36,433 nt of DNA from Deltaproteobacteria bacterium (GTDB taxonomy: Bacteria; Desulfobacterota; Desulfobacteria; Desulfobacterales; QNYZ01), in assembly GCA_003973265.1 (NCBI GenBank), contig QNYZ01000055.1, forward strand, positions 1 to 36,433, written 5' to 3'. The notes beneath the pieces were generated by a model. The model was given only the letters and a program-made list of their open reading frames with translations, did not search any database and had not been told where the DNA came from. A program made the translations under genes and the position numbers. Shown piece after piece: positions 14,239 through 22,790 of this stretch (positions within the stretch are counted from its first letter, which is position 1; each line of letters opens with the position of its first letter).

Positions 14239-16326
14239 GTGAAAAAAGGAAATTTCCGCCTGGGATGTGATATCGGCGGTACGTTTACCGATTTCGTACT
14301 GGTCGACAGTGAGACCGGCAACATTCATGCCCATAAATGTCTGACCACGCCGGACGACCCGTCCGACGCCGTGGCCGAGGGGATGGCCGCATTGTCGAAA
14401 GCGGTTCCCGGCATGGCGGCCGATACCACGGAATTCATCCATGGAACCACGCTGGTTATAAATGCGATTATCGAAAGAAAAGGAGCAGTTACCGGACTGA
14501 TTACAACGAAAGGGTTTAAGGATGTCCTCGAACTGGGCCGGGAGATCCGGTATGATGCCTATGATATCTTTTCCGAATATCCCCAGCCCCTGGTCTCCCG
14601 GGAACTGCGCCTGGAAGTCGATGAGCGGATCGCCAGCGATGGCCGCGTGCTCACGGCCCTGGACACTGAATCGGTCACCCGCGCGCTGGCCGAATTGCAG
14701 AAAAAGGGGATTGAATCCCTGGCCGTCTGCCTGATCAATTCGTACGAAAATCCGGCCCACGAAGACCGGATCAGGGAGATGGTTCAGTCAAAGGCGCCCG
14801 ATCTGTTTTTGTCCACCTCGTTTGAAGTCCTTCCCCAGATCCGGGAATACGAAAGAACCAGCACCACGGTCACCAATGCGTACGTCAAACCGATCACGGC
14901 CCGGTACCTGGCCAAGCTCACCGACCGGTTGTCCTCGCTGGGATTTGACGGCACCATCTACATCATGCTGTCGTCGGGCGGGATCACCACCATCGAAACG
15001 GCCCGGGATTTTCCCGTGCGGATCATCGAATCCGGCCCCACGGCGGCGGTTATCGCTTCCCAGTACTACGGTCGCAAATTTGATATCAAAGACATGTTCT
15101 GCTTTGATATGGGCGGCACCACGGCCAAATCCTGCCTGATTCAAAAGGGAAACGCCGGCCTGGTCTCGACCTTTGAGGTCGGACGGGTTCAGCGTTTTAA
15201 AAAGGGGAGCGGCCTGCCCATCCAGGTGCCGGTCGTCGATCTGATGGAAATCGGCGCCGGGGGCGGCAGTATTGCCAAGATCAGCAAAATGGGCCTGCTC
15301 CAGGTGGGGCCCGAAAGCGCCGGCGCTGCACCCGGTCCGGTCTGTTATGGCCAGGGCGGAGAGGATCCCACGGTGACCGATGCCGATCTGGTCCTCGGGT
15401 ACCTCGATCCCGATTATTTCCTGGGCGGCACCATGGCGCTGGACAAAGCCGCCGCCGAAAAGGCCATTGCCGAAAAGATTGCCGGGCCGTTGAACACATC
15501 GATGGTGACGGCGGCATTCGGTATTCACGATCTGATCAACGAAACGATGGCCGCCGCTGCCAAAACCCATATTGCCGAAAAAGGGGGCAATCCCAATGTC
15601 GTCACGATTTCGGCCTTTGGCGGTGCGGGCCCGGTGCACGCCTTCGGGCTGGCCAGAAAAATCGGTGCCCCGAAAATCCTCGTGCCGCCCCTGGCCGGTG
15701 TGGGATCGGCCCTGGGGTTTTTCATGGCCCCGGTGGCCTTTGATCTCTCCCGCAGCCACCGGAAGAACCTGGACGATGCCGATTTTACCGAGATTGAGGA
15801 TCTGTTTGAATCCCTTCAAAAAGAGGGGGTTGCGGCCCTGGGCAGTGCGGTTCAACCGGATGACGTGATATTTGAAAGAACGCTGATGATGCGGTTTGTG
15901 GGGCAGGGGGCCGAAACCGATCTGCCCATTGGCCAGAAGCCGTTTAATGAGTGGGAAAAAACCGAAATTCGGGCGCTGTTTGATACGGCCTATAAACGAT
16001 TGTATGGCCGTACGTATCCCGACAATCAGATTGAGTTTGTTACCTTCAAAGTTCGGGCCGGATTGCCGCCCCGGCCGTTTCATCTCCCGCGTCCGGCCGG
16101 GGCCGGCACCACGCTTGAAGAGAGCATTAAGGGCCGGCGCCCGGCATTTTCCCTGATCGAGAAAGATTTTATCCCCTTTACCGTTTACGACCGGACCCGG
16201 CTTTTTCCCGGTGCTGAATTCTCCGGCCCGGCCATTATCGAAGAGCGGGAATCGACCATCGTGGTCGGTGAGGCGGCCAGGGTTCGCATTGATGACCATG
16301 GATTCGTCTGGATTACAATGGATTGA
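14239..16326 (+). CDS. HyuA-type ATP-dependent subunit (N-methylhydantoinase A / oxoprolinase / acetone-acetophenone carboxylase family)
   Basis: The protein has 695 residues from a GTG at 14239, chosen because GAAAGAGG lies just upstream and because the conserved start KGNFRLGCDIGGTFTDFVLVD begins there. It has two actin-like ATPase phosphate loops (DIGGTFTD, and FDMGGTTAK near residue 290), FIHGTTLVINAI, GAGGGSIAKI and SAFGGAGPVHA. The family phosphorylates its substrate with ATP to open a lactam/imide or activate a ketone enolate for carboxylation. HyuB follows 25 bases later and the two should form one enzyme. The sequence does not separate hydrolase from carboxylase. Confidence 0.92.
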   Translation: MKKGNFRLGCDIGGTFTDFVLVDSETGNIHAHKCLTTPDDPSDAVAEGMAALSKAVPGMAADTTEFIHGTTLVINAIIERKGAVTGLITTKGFKDVLELGREIRYDAYDIFSEYPQPLVSRELRLEVDERIASDGRVLTALDTESVTRALAELQKKGIESLAVCLINSYENPAHEDRIREMVQSKAPDLFLSTSFEVLPQIREYERTSTTVTNAYVKPITARYLAKLTDRLSSLGFDGTIYIMLSSGGITTIETARDFPVRIIESGPTAAVIASQYYGRKFDIKDMFCFDMGGTTAKSCLIQKGNAGLVSTFEVGRVQRFKKGSGLPIQVPVVDLMEIGAGGGSIAKISKMGLLQVGPESAGAAPGPVCYGQGGEDPTVTDADLVLGYLDPDYFLGGTMALDKAAAEKAIAEKIAGPLNTSMVTAAFGIHDLINETMAAAAKTHIAEKGGNPNVVTISAFGGAGPVHAFGLARKIGAPKILVPPLAGVGSALGFFMAPVAFDLSRSHRKNLDDADFTEIEDLFESLQKEGVAALGSAVQPDDVIFERTLMMRFVGQGAETDLPIGQKPFNEWEKTEIRALFDTAYKRLYGRTYPDNQIEFVTFKVRAGLPPRPFHLPRPAGAGTTLEESIKGRRPAFSLIEKDFIPFTVYDRTRLFPGAEFSGPAIIEERESTIVVGEAARVRIDDHGFVWITMD

Positions 16327-16351
16327 CTATTGAAAAATGGCTGTGGAATAA

Positions 16352-18106
16352 ATGAGTAAAAAAATGATAAAAAATCAACATACCCAATCCCCTTTCGACC
16401 CCATTACCCTCGAAATCCTCTGGCGCCGCCTGGTCTCCATTGTAGACGAGGCCGATGCCTCGGTGGCGCGCACGGCTTTTTCGAGCCTGCTGCGGGATGC
16501 CCATGACTATACCTGCATGTTTACCGACAGCCGGGGACAGGAACTGGTTCAGGGAACCTTCTGCACACCGGGCCAGGCCGGCGCCATGGCCATCGGGGTT
16601 CGGGAGTTAATCCGTTCCCGGCCGCTCTCCGATTACCGGCCGGGAGATGTCTTTATCATCAACGATCCCTGGGCACTGGCCGGGCACCTCAACGATGTCT
16701 GCGTCTGGAGCCCGATCTTTTTCAGGGAGAAGGTGGTGGCCTTTACCGCCTGCGTTTTTCATCATGCCGACATCGGCGGCCGGGTGGCCTCGGACAACCG
16801 CGAAGTTTTCGAAGAGGGCCTCTTCCTGCCCCTGGTCAAATTATACGATGCCGGCCGTCTCAACGAGGATCTCCTCGACCTGATCCGCTGGAATGTGCGG
16901 ACGCCGGAAGAGGTTGCCGGCGATATCCGCTCCCAGGTGGCCGCCAATCATGTCTGCGGGCAGAAGATTGTCGAGATGATGGAAGAAGAGGGCCTCGACA
17001 ATATCGATGACCTCGCCGACGAGATTATCGGCCGCACCGAAAAGAGCATGCGGTCGGCGATTGCCAGGATCCCCGACGGCAATTACCCGTATGAGGGAAT
17101 CATTGAGGGCGCCGGCAACCGGAAGGATATCACGATCCGGATGACCGTAAGCGTTGACGGGGACGATATCGTTGTTGACTTTGACGGCACCGACGACCAG
17201 GTCGGGTGGGGCGTCAACGTGGTCTATAATTTTACCTATGCCTATGTCTTCATGGCCGTCAAGAGCGCCTTTGATCCGGATATCCCCATTAACGAGGGCG
17301 CGATCCGGCCGGTAAAAATGACGGCACCCGAGGGGAGCGTGGTTCATTGTCGTTTTCCAGCGGCCGTGGCGGCCCGGATGCAGGTCGGCCATTTCATGAC
17401 CGAGATGGTGTTCAAGGCCCTGTCGGCGGCGACGCCGGACAATATCATTGCCGGCAGCGGCGGTACCCCGGCCCAGACCAATATCTTTTACGGCAAACGC
17501 CATGACGGGCAGCCCTGGCATACGATGATTATACGGGGGGGCGGCATGGGAGCGTCGAGCCGGGCCGACGGGCATCATTGCGCGATTTTTCCGGCCAACG
17601 GCGCCAATACGCCCGTGGAGATCTTCGAAAGTGATACCCCCCTGATCGTGGAATCGAGGACGCTGGTCGAAGATTCCGGCGGGCCTGGCCGCATGCGGGG
17701 CGGTATCGGCCGCCAGATGACGATCCGGGTCCCCGATGGCGATCTGGCGCCGCTGTCGCCCACCAGTATCGCGGTCCAGGCCGGTCGCTACCGGTACCCG
17801 CCGGAAGGGATTTTTGGCGGCAGCCCCAGCCAGAAAGCCCGATTTTTGAAAAATGGAAAAGCGGCCGATCCGAGTGGCCTTACGTTTTGTAAGCCGGGAG
17901 ACGTGATTGCGTTTTACAGTGCCGGGGGGGGCGGATACGGAAACCCGCTGGAGCGGGACCCGGACGCCGTGGCCGAAGATGTGAAAAAAGGGTATGTCAG
18001 TATCGAGGCGGCCCGGAAAGAGTACGGAGCGGTGATCGATCCGGAATCCCTGAAAGCAGATCCGGCCGCCACCGCCGAGCTACGATCGGTGCAGACGAAA
18101 GGATGA
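16352..18106 (+). CDS. HyuB-type subunit (N-methylhydantoinase B / carboxylase alpha family)
   Basis: This 584-residue protein matches HyuB along its length: FDPITLEILWRRLVSIVDEA, ARTAFSSLLRDAHDYTCMFTD, INDPWALAGHLNDV, the histidine-rich CVFHHADIGG, IRGGGMGAS and the C-terminal SAGGGGYGNPLERD. The histidine/aspartate residues of FHHADIGG sit where acetone carboxylase holds its metal, so a metal site is plausible. It supplies the catalytic half that acts on the HyuA-phosphorylated substrate. It is 13 bases before a PaaK-type ligase gene, which suggests that the HyuAB product or substrate is an acid activated with CoA. Confidence 0.92.
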   Translation: MSKKMIKNQHTQSPFDPITLEILWRRLVSIVDEADASVARTAFSSLLRDAHDYTCMFTDSRGQELVQGTFCTPGQAGAMAIGVRELIRSRPLSDYRPGDVFIINDPWALAGHLNDVCVWSPIFFREKVVAFTACVFHHADIGGRVASDNREVFEEGLFLPLVKLYDAGRLNEDLLDLIRWNVRTPEEVAGDIRSQVAANHVCGQKIVEMMEEEGLDNIDDLADEIIGRTEKSMRSAIARIPDGNYPYEGIIEGAGNRKDITIRMTVSVDGDDIVVDFDGTDDQVGWGVNVVYNFTYAYVFMAVKSAFDPDIPINEGAIRPVKMTAPEGSVVHCRFPAAVAARMQVGHFMTEMVFKALSAATPDNIIAGSGGTPAQTNIFYGKRHDGQPWHTMIIRGGGMGASSRADGHHCAIFPANGANTPVEIFESDTPLIVESRTLVEDSGGPGRMRGGIGRQMTIRVPDGDLAPLSPTSIAVQAGRYRYPPEGIFGGSPSQKARFLKNGKAADPSGLTFCKPGDVIAFYSAGGGGYGNPLERDPDAVAEDVKKGYVSIEAARKEYGAVIDPESLKADPAATAELRSVQTKG

Positions 18107-18119
18107 TAAGGAAAACGAG

Positions 18120-19409
18120 ATGAAAAAGACGTTTATGCCATCATTTGCCTCCCTTCAAGAATTGGAAAACGAACAGCTGCGGGGCCTGAAATGGACGGTC
18201 AATCACGCCTGCCAGGAGTCGGCGTTTTACCGCAAACAGCTTGAAGATGCCGGTATTCACCCCGGCGACATCCGGTCTCTGGACGATATCCGCCGTCTGC
18301 CCTTTACCCGGGCCGATGACCTGCGGGCGGGATACCCCTTTCCCCTGCTGTCCGTGCCGATTACCGATGTGGTTCGCATCCATGCTTCATCCGGGACCAC
18401 CGGAAAGCAGAAAGTTCTCTGCTACACCCAGAAGGATATCGACGACTGGATCCATATGTTTGCCCGCTGCTACGAGATGGCCGGGCTGACAAGCGGGGAC
18501 CGGGTCCAGATCGCCGTGGGATACGGGATCTGGACGGCCGGGGCCGGGTTTCAATTGGGGTGTGAAAAATTCGGCGCCCTGGCCGTACCCGTGGGACCGG
18601 GCAATATCGATCTCCAATGCCGGTTTCTGGTGGATCTGAAATCCACCGTTATGTGCTGTACGGCTTCGATGGCCCTGCTCATGGCCGAAGAGGTGGAGCG
18701 GCGCGGCCTGAAAGACAAGATTGCACTGAAAAAAATTATCTTCGGGTCGGAGAGAAGCAGCGCGGCCATGCGGGCCCGGATCAAAACCCTGCTGAACCTC
18801 GAAGATATGTTCGACATTACCGGAATGACCGAACTGTACGGCCCCGGAACGGGGATTGATTGTGAGCGGCACGAAGGGATTCATTATTGGGCCGATCACT
18901 ATATCCTCGAAATTCTCGATCCGGAAACCCTTCAACCGGTGGCCGACGGCGAGACCGGAGAGATGGTGGTGACCACGCTGAAAAAAGAAGCGGCCCCCCT
19001 GATCCGGTATCGTACCCGCGATCTAACCCGCAAGATCACGACGCCCTGCAGCTGCGGAAACATTCTGCCGATGCACGACCGGATTCTCGGCCGCACCGAC
19101 GATATGATCATTTTCCGGGCGGTTAATATCTATCCCGGACAGATCGACGAGATCCTCTCCTCGATTCCGGATATCGGCAGCGAATACCAGGTGATTCTCG
19201 ACGCCGGAGACGATGGCCGTGATTACATGACGATCCGGGTGGAAGACGGCAAGGACGGGGTCACCGACCGGCGGGCCGCGGCTGACCGGATTGCCCGGGA
19301 AGTCAAGAATCGAATCATGGTCAGCTGCAAGGTCGAGATGGTCGATTATGCGGGGCTGCCGCGTTCGGAACGAAAATCGAAGCGAATCTACGATAACCGG
19401 GATCGATAA
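18120..19409 (+). CDS. PaaK-like (phenylacetate-CoA ligase family) AMP-forming CoA ligase
   Basis: This 429-residue protein has the PaaK length. It opens with LRGLKWTVNHACQESAFYRKQLEDAGI, followed by the P-loop ASSGTTGKQKV (94-104), GMTELYGPGTGIDCE and the hinge IRYRTRDLTRKITTPCSCG with zinc-type cysteines, then LGRTDDMIIFRAVNIYPGQIDEIL. It activates an aromatic or related carboxylic acid to its CoA thioester with ATP. It follows hyuB by 13 bases and precedes the molybdenum hydroxylase genes. Several PaaK relatives act on non-aromatic or heteroaromatic acids, so the substrate stays open. Confidence 0.92.
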   Translation: MKKTFMPSFASLQELENEQLRGLKWTVNHACQESAFYRKQLEDAGIHPGDIRSLDDIRRLPFTRADDLRAGYPFPLLSVPITDVVRIHASSGTTGKQKVLCYTQKDIDDWIHMFARCYEMAGLTSGDRVQIAVGYGIWTAGAGFQLGCEKFGALAVPVGPGNIDLQCRFLVDLKSTVMCCTASMALLMAEEVERRGLKDKIALKKIIFGSERSSAAMRARIKTLLNLEDMFDITGMTELYGPGTGIDCERHEGIHYWADHYILEILDPETLQPVADGETGEMVVTTLKKEAAPLIRYRTRDLTRKITTPCSCGNILPMHDRILGRTDDMIIFRAVNIYPGQIDEILSSIPDIGSEYQVILDAGDDGRDYMTIRVEDGKDGVTDRRAAADRIAREVKNRIMVSCKVEMVDYAGLPRSERKSKRIYDNRDR

Positions 19410-19439
19410 ACACGGTTGAAAAAAAAGAGAGTAAACACG

Positions 19440-20330
19440 ATGAAACCTTTTACCTATCTGACTCCCCACACCCTGGACGAGGCCGTATCGCTCTATGAGT
19501 CCCACGAGGGCCGTGCTGCTTACATCGCCGGTGGAACGGATGTGCTGATCAAGATCAAGGAAGAAAAAATAGAGCCGGACTATCTGATTTCTCTTGCGCA
19601 TATTCCGGTTTCAGAGGGCGTCCGGTTCAACGAAGACACCAGGGCGCTGCATATCAGCGCCTTTACCACGCACCGGACCCTTGAGCTCTCGCCCCTGATC
19701 CGGCGGGACTACCCGATCCTGCACGATGCGGTTAAAAATATCGGTTCGGTCCAGATCCGCAACACCGCCACCATCGGCGGCAACCTTGCCAATGCCGTAC
19801 CCTCGGCCGACGGAGCCATCCCCCTGATTACGATGGATGCCGTTGCCCATATTTATGGGACCAAGGGAGAGCGAACGGTCGACCTGATTCACTTCTTCCT
19901 CGGCCCCGGCCAGACAGTGCTTGAAAAAGGGGAGATTTTAACCGAAATCGTGGTTCCGCCTGCGCCGGCCCGTACGGGCAGTGCCTATATCAAATTCGGG
20001 CGGCGCAAGGCCATGGAGCTGCCCCTGCTCGGCGTGGGTATGCTGCTCAGCCTGGACGCGGATATGACCACCTGCGTAAAAGTGCGCATCGGTCTCGGCG
20101 TGGCCGCGCCCACCCCCATCCGGGCGTATAACGCCGAGCGCTTTTTAAAGGGAAGGGAAGTGACCGATGCCACTCTGGCTGAAGCCGGTCAGATCGCTGC
20201 CGATGAAGCCCGGGTGCGGGACAGTATCCGGGGGGTGGCCTGGTATCGGCGTGAACTGGTGGGGGTGCTGGTCAAAAGAATGGGGGCCCTCTGCCGTAAA
20301 CGGATCACCGATGAAAAGAGCATATCGTAA
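19440..20330 (+). CDS. Xanthine-dehydrogenase-family FAD-binding (medium) subunit
   Basis: This 296-residue protein opens with FTYLTPHTLDEAVSLY and has the FAD loops AYIAGGTDVLIKIK and TIGGNLANAVPSADGA, then the CO_deh_flav_C half. The ATG at 19440 is taken as start; a TTG at 19416 is less likely. It passes electrons from the 2Fe-2S subunit via FAD to an acceptor. It lacks the cysteine-bearing insertion that 4-hydroxybenzoyl-CoA reductase HcrB uses to hold an extra 4Fe-4S cluster; only two scattered cysteines are present. This argues for an oxidative hydroxylase rather than a reductive dehydroxylase. Confidence 0.93.
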   Translation: MKPFTYLTPHTLDEAVSLYESHEGRAAYIAGGTDVLIKIKEEKIEPDYLISLAHIPVSEGVRFNEDTRALHISAFTTHRTLELSPLIRRDYPILHDAVKNIGSVQIRNTATIGGNLANAVPSADGAIPLITMDAVAHIYGTKGERTVDLIHFFLGPGQTVLEKGEILTEIVVPPAPARTGSAYIKFGRRKAMELPLLGVGMLLSLDADMTTCVKVRIGLGVAAPTPIRAYNAERFLKGREVTDATLAEAGQIAADEARVRDSIRGVAWYRRELVGVLVKRMGALCRKRITDEKSIS

Positions 20331-20380
20331 ACAACGGGGCCTGTGTCAGGTGTGCAGGCAAGTATAAGGAAACCACGGAT

Positions 20381-22021
20381 TTGATCAACTCAATGAACAT
20401 CGCCTGGTGGGTAAAACGTTGGAGCGAGCTGACGCCTGAAAAAACGGCCGTCATCTTTGAAGCCGGGCAGATCAGCTACCGGGAACTTCACCAGCGGGTC
20501 CGGCGAACCTGTCGATGGCTGGGATCACATGCCGTCCAAAAGGGTGACCGGGTTGCTGTTTTTATTGATAATTGTCCGGAATTCATCGAGATCTACCTGG
20601 CCTGTGCCTGGATGGGGGCGATCTTCGTACCGATTAACTACCGCCTGGCACCGCCGGAACTGGCCTATACCCTGGCCGACGCCGAGCCGGTCCTCCTGGT
20701 TTTCGGCAGCGCATATACCGAAACGGTCATGGATCTGTTTTCCGGGCGTCGTTCTGCATGGCCGCAACCGGTTCTGGCCTGCATCGGGTCATCGGAAAAC
20801 GGCGCGGCGATCCGTGCGGATGATTATCATGCCGGCGTGGGGGCCTGCGGAAAAGACGAATCCGTACCGCCGCCGGCCTTTTCCATGGGGTCTCCCGAAG
20901 AGCCGCATGTCATCATGTATACGTCGGGAACCACGGGGCGGCCGAAAGGGGCGGTGTTGTCGCACCGTAAAACCTTTTTCAACTGCCTCAATACCGATAT
21001 CTTTTTCAGCCTGACCGGCGATGATACCATGTTGATTGTACTGCCCCTGTTTCATTCCGGCGGATTGTTCATCCAGGCCTCGCCGATTCTGTACAAGGGG
21101 GCCACCATTGTCCTGCACCGGAAATTTGACCCACGAAAGATCGGTGAAGATATTTCGCGGTACCAGGTTACCCAATTTCTCGGTGTACCGGCGATTTACA
21201 AAGCGCTTCTCGATCTGCTGCCAGCCGGAAAATCCCTGTTCGATTCCCTGAAGGTTTCCGCCATCGGGGGCGAAAAATTGACCCCGGAGCTGATGGCGCT
21301 GTTTCGGACAGCCGGGTTTTCCCTGCGGCAGATTATGGGGCAGACCGAAACATCGATTTTGCTGTGGGCATCCGAAGCAGACGCCATCGACAAACCCGGG
21401 TCCGTGGGCCGGCCGGTCTTTCATGCCGAGGTCACAATTATGGATCGCAGCGGAAAGATCTGCCCGCCGAACCAGGTCGGTGAAATCGTGGTCCGGGGGT
21501 CGGTCATGATGACCGAATACTGGCACGATAGCGGTAAAACAACGGAATCGATCCGAAACGGATGGCTGCATACCGGCGACCTGGCTTACCGGGATGGGGA
21601 CGGTTATTTCTACCTGGTGGACCGGGCCAGAGACATGTATATCTCGGGCGGAGAAAACGTGTATCCCGCCGAGATTGAAAGGGTTTTGCGCACCCACCCG
21701 GCCATCGAAGATGTCGCCGTGATCGGCGTGCCCGATGCCAGATGGAATGAGGTCGGGTGTGCTTTTGTTCAGCCGGCAGAGAGTCGGAATATATCCGGAG
21801 CGGATGTGGTCCTGTTTTGCGATGGAAAACTGGCGCGGTACAAATGGCCCCGGCACGTTATATTTGTCGACCATTTTCCGCGCACCGCGCTGGGAAAAAT
21901 ACGCAAATTCGAATTACGGCAGCAATACGACAGCCACCATCGCTCATCGGATCGCACGGAATTGAATCAACCCATGATATCAAACGAATACAACTACCAG
22001 GAGTATGTGTCCCATGGATAG
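20381..22021 (+). CDS. FadD-like AMP-forming acyl-CoA ligase
   Basis: This 546-residue protein of the ANL superfamily has a P-loop IMYTSGTTGRPKG (near 183-195), IMGQTETS, LHTGDLAYRDGDGYFYLVDR and GGENVYPAEIERVL. The catalytic lysine is expected in RTALGKIRKFEL. It forms an acyl-CoA from a free acid, ATP and CoA. The TTG at 20381 fits the AAGGA at 20366-20370 better than the ATG at 20393, so start choice is uncertain by four codons. Its gene lies between two subunits of the molybdenum enzyme and overlaps the next by eight bases, which suggests the hydroxylase acts on the CoA ester this enzyme makes. Confidence 0.92.
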   Translation: MINSMNIAWWVKRWSELTPEKTAVIFEAGQISYRELHQRVRRTCRWLGSHAVQKGDRVAVFIDNCPEFIEIYLACAWMGAIFVPINYRLAPPELAYTLADAEPVLLVFGSAYTETVMDLFSGRRSAWPQPVLACIGSSENGAAIRADDYHAGVGACGKDESVPPPAFSMGSPEEPHVIMYTSGTTGRPKGAVLSHRKTFFNCLNTDIFFSLTGDDTMLIVLPLFHSGGLFIQASPILYKGATIVLHRKFDPRKIGEDISRYQVTQFLGVPAIYKALLDLLPAGKSLFDSLKVSAIGGEKLTPELMALFRTAGFSLRQIMGQTETSILLWASEADAIDKPGSVGRPVFHAEVTIMDRSGKICPPNQVGEIVVRGSVMMTEYWHDSGKTTESIRNGWLHTGDLAYRDGDGYFYLVDRARDMYISGGENVYPAEIERVLRTHPAIEDVAVIGVPDARWNEVGCAFVQPAESRNISGADVVLFCDGKLARYKWPRHVIFVDHFPRTALGKIRKFELRQQYDSHHRSSDRTELNQPMISNEYNYQEYVSHG

Positions 22022-22520
22022 AGAAATCCAGTTTAATTTAAACGGAAATGAAACCACCGTGGTGATTAAAGACCACTGGACCCTTCTGCATCTCCTTCGG
22101 GAAGAGCTGGGCCTTCTGGGGACCAAGGAGGGCTGCGGCAGCGGTGAATGCGGGGCCTGCACGGTGATGGTTGATGACCTGGCGGTTAATGCCTGCTTAT
22201 ATCTGGCCGTGGAGGTAGACTCGAAGAAAGTGGTCACCATTGAGGGGCTCGCCTCGGCCGACGGGGAACTTCACCCGGTGCAGAAAGCATTTGTGGAAAA
22301 CGGCGGAATTCAGTGCGGATTCTGCTCGCCGGGGATGATTATGTCGGCCACGGCCCTGCTGAAAGAGAACGCAACACCCGAAGAAGATGACATCAAGCAT
22401 GCCATCGCGGGAAACATCTGCCGCTGCACCGGGTACGTTCAGATTATCGATTCCATCCGAAAGGCCGCCCGGGCCGAAGAGGGGGATACCGTTCGCGTGG
22501 TGGCCTGGCAGGATGATTGA
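22014..22520 (+). CDS. Xanthine-dehydrogenase-family 2Fe-2S (small) subunit
   Basis: This 168-residue protein has the plant-type cluster motif GCGSGECGACTV near residue 40-51 and the second cluster motif CGFCSPGMIMS with GNICRCTGY near residues 101-140. The length is normal. The ATG at 22014 is chosen because AGGAG (21999-22003) is correctly spaced for it and too close to the ATG at 22005. It carries electrons from the molybdenum site to the FAD subunit. It overlaps the ligase gene. Confidence 0.95.
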   Translation: MDREIQFNLNGNETTVVIKDHWTLLHLLREELGLLGTKEGCGSGECGACTVMVDDLAVNACLYLAVEVDSKKVVTIEGLASADGELHPVQKAFVENGGIQCGFCSPGMIMSATALLKENATPEEDDIKHAIAGNICRCTGYVQIIDSIRKAARAEEGDTVRVVAWQDD

Positions 22521-22522
22521 CC

Positions 22523-22739
22523 TCATCCGGATGACGACTGGATGATCTCAGAATAACACACGGTTCAAGGGACCAGGGATTCGGAAGGTTCAAAGGGTAA
22601 AACCCAGAGAGAGCGCCTGAAGATCAAAAAAGACCAGGAGGCGTGAGGAGAATGATATTGGAATGCCAGCGTGCCAGGGTATTAAAAATATTCAGATGCA
22701 TCGGTTTCCGGCCCTGTTCAAGTCTTTTTACCTGGTCCC
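22523..22739. repeat. Intergenic stretch with inverted low-complexity words
   Basis: The 270-base gap before the molybdopterin gene has no convincing gene. It begins with the palindrome TCATCCGGATGA (22523-22534). GGGACCAGG (22569-22577) pairs with CCTGGTCCC (22731-22739), and words such as GGTTCAAAGGG recur, with purine-rich text on the left and its pyrimidine-rich complement on the right. A similar texture occurs at 26210-26380. It looks like a decayed intergenic repeat that may fold in the transcript. Confidence 0.55.
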
Positions 22740-22790
22740 TCGACCCCTTGACCCCGCAACCCCTTTTCTTTTAAAAAATGGAAAAATAGC

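Noticed and set aside
14788..16299. A 503-codon open frame on the minus strand
   Set aside because: It lies wholly opposite hyuA, whose motifs are clear. Its translation is low-complexity G/R/H-rich text with no family motif, typical of the reverse frame of a GC-rich gene.
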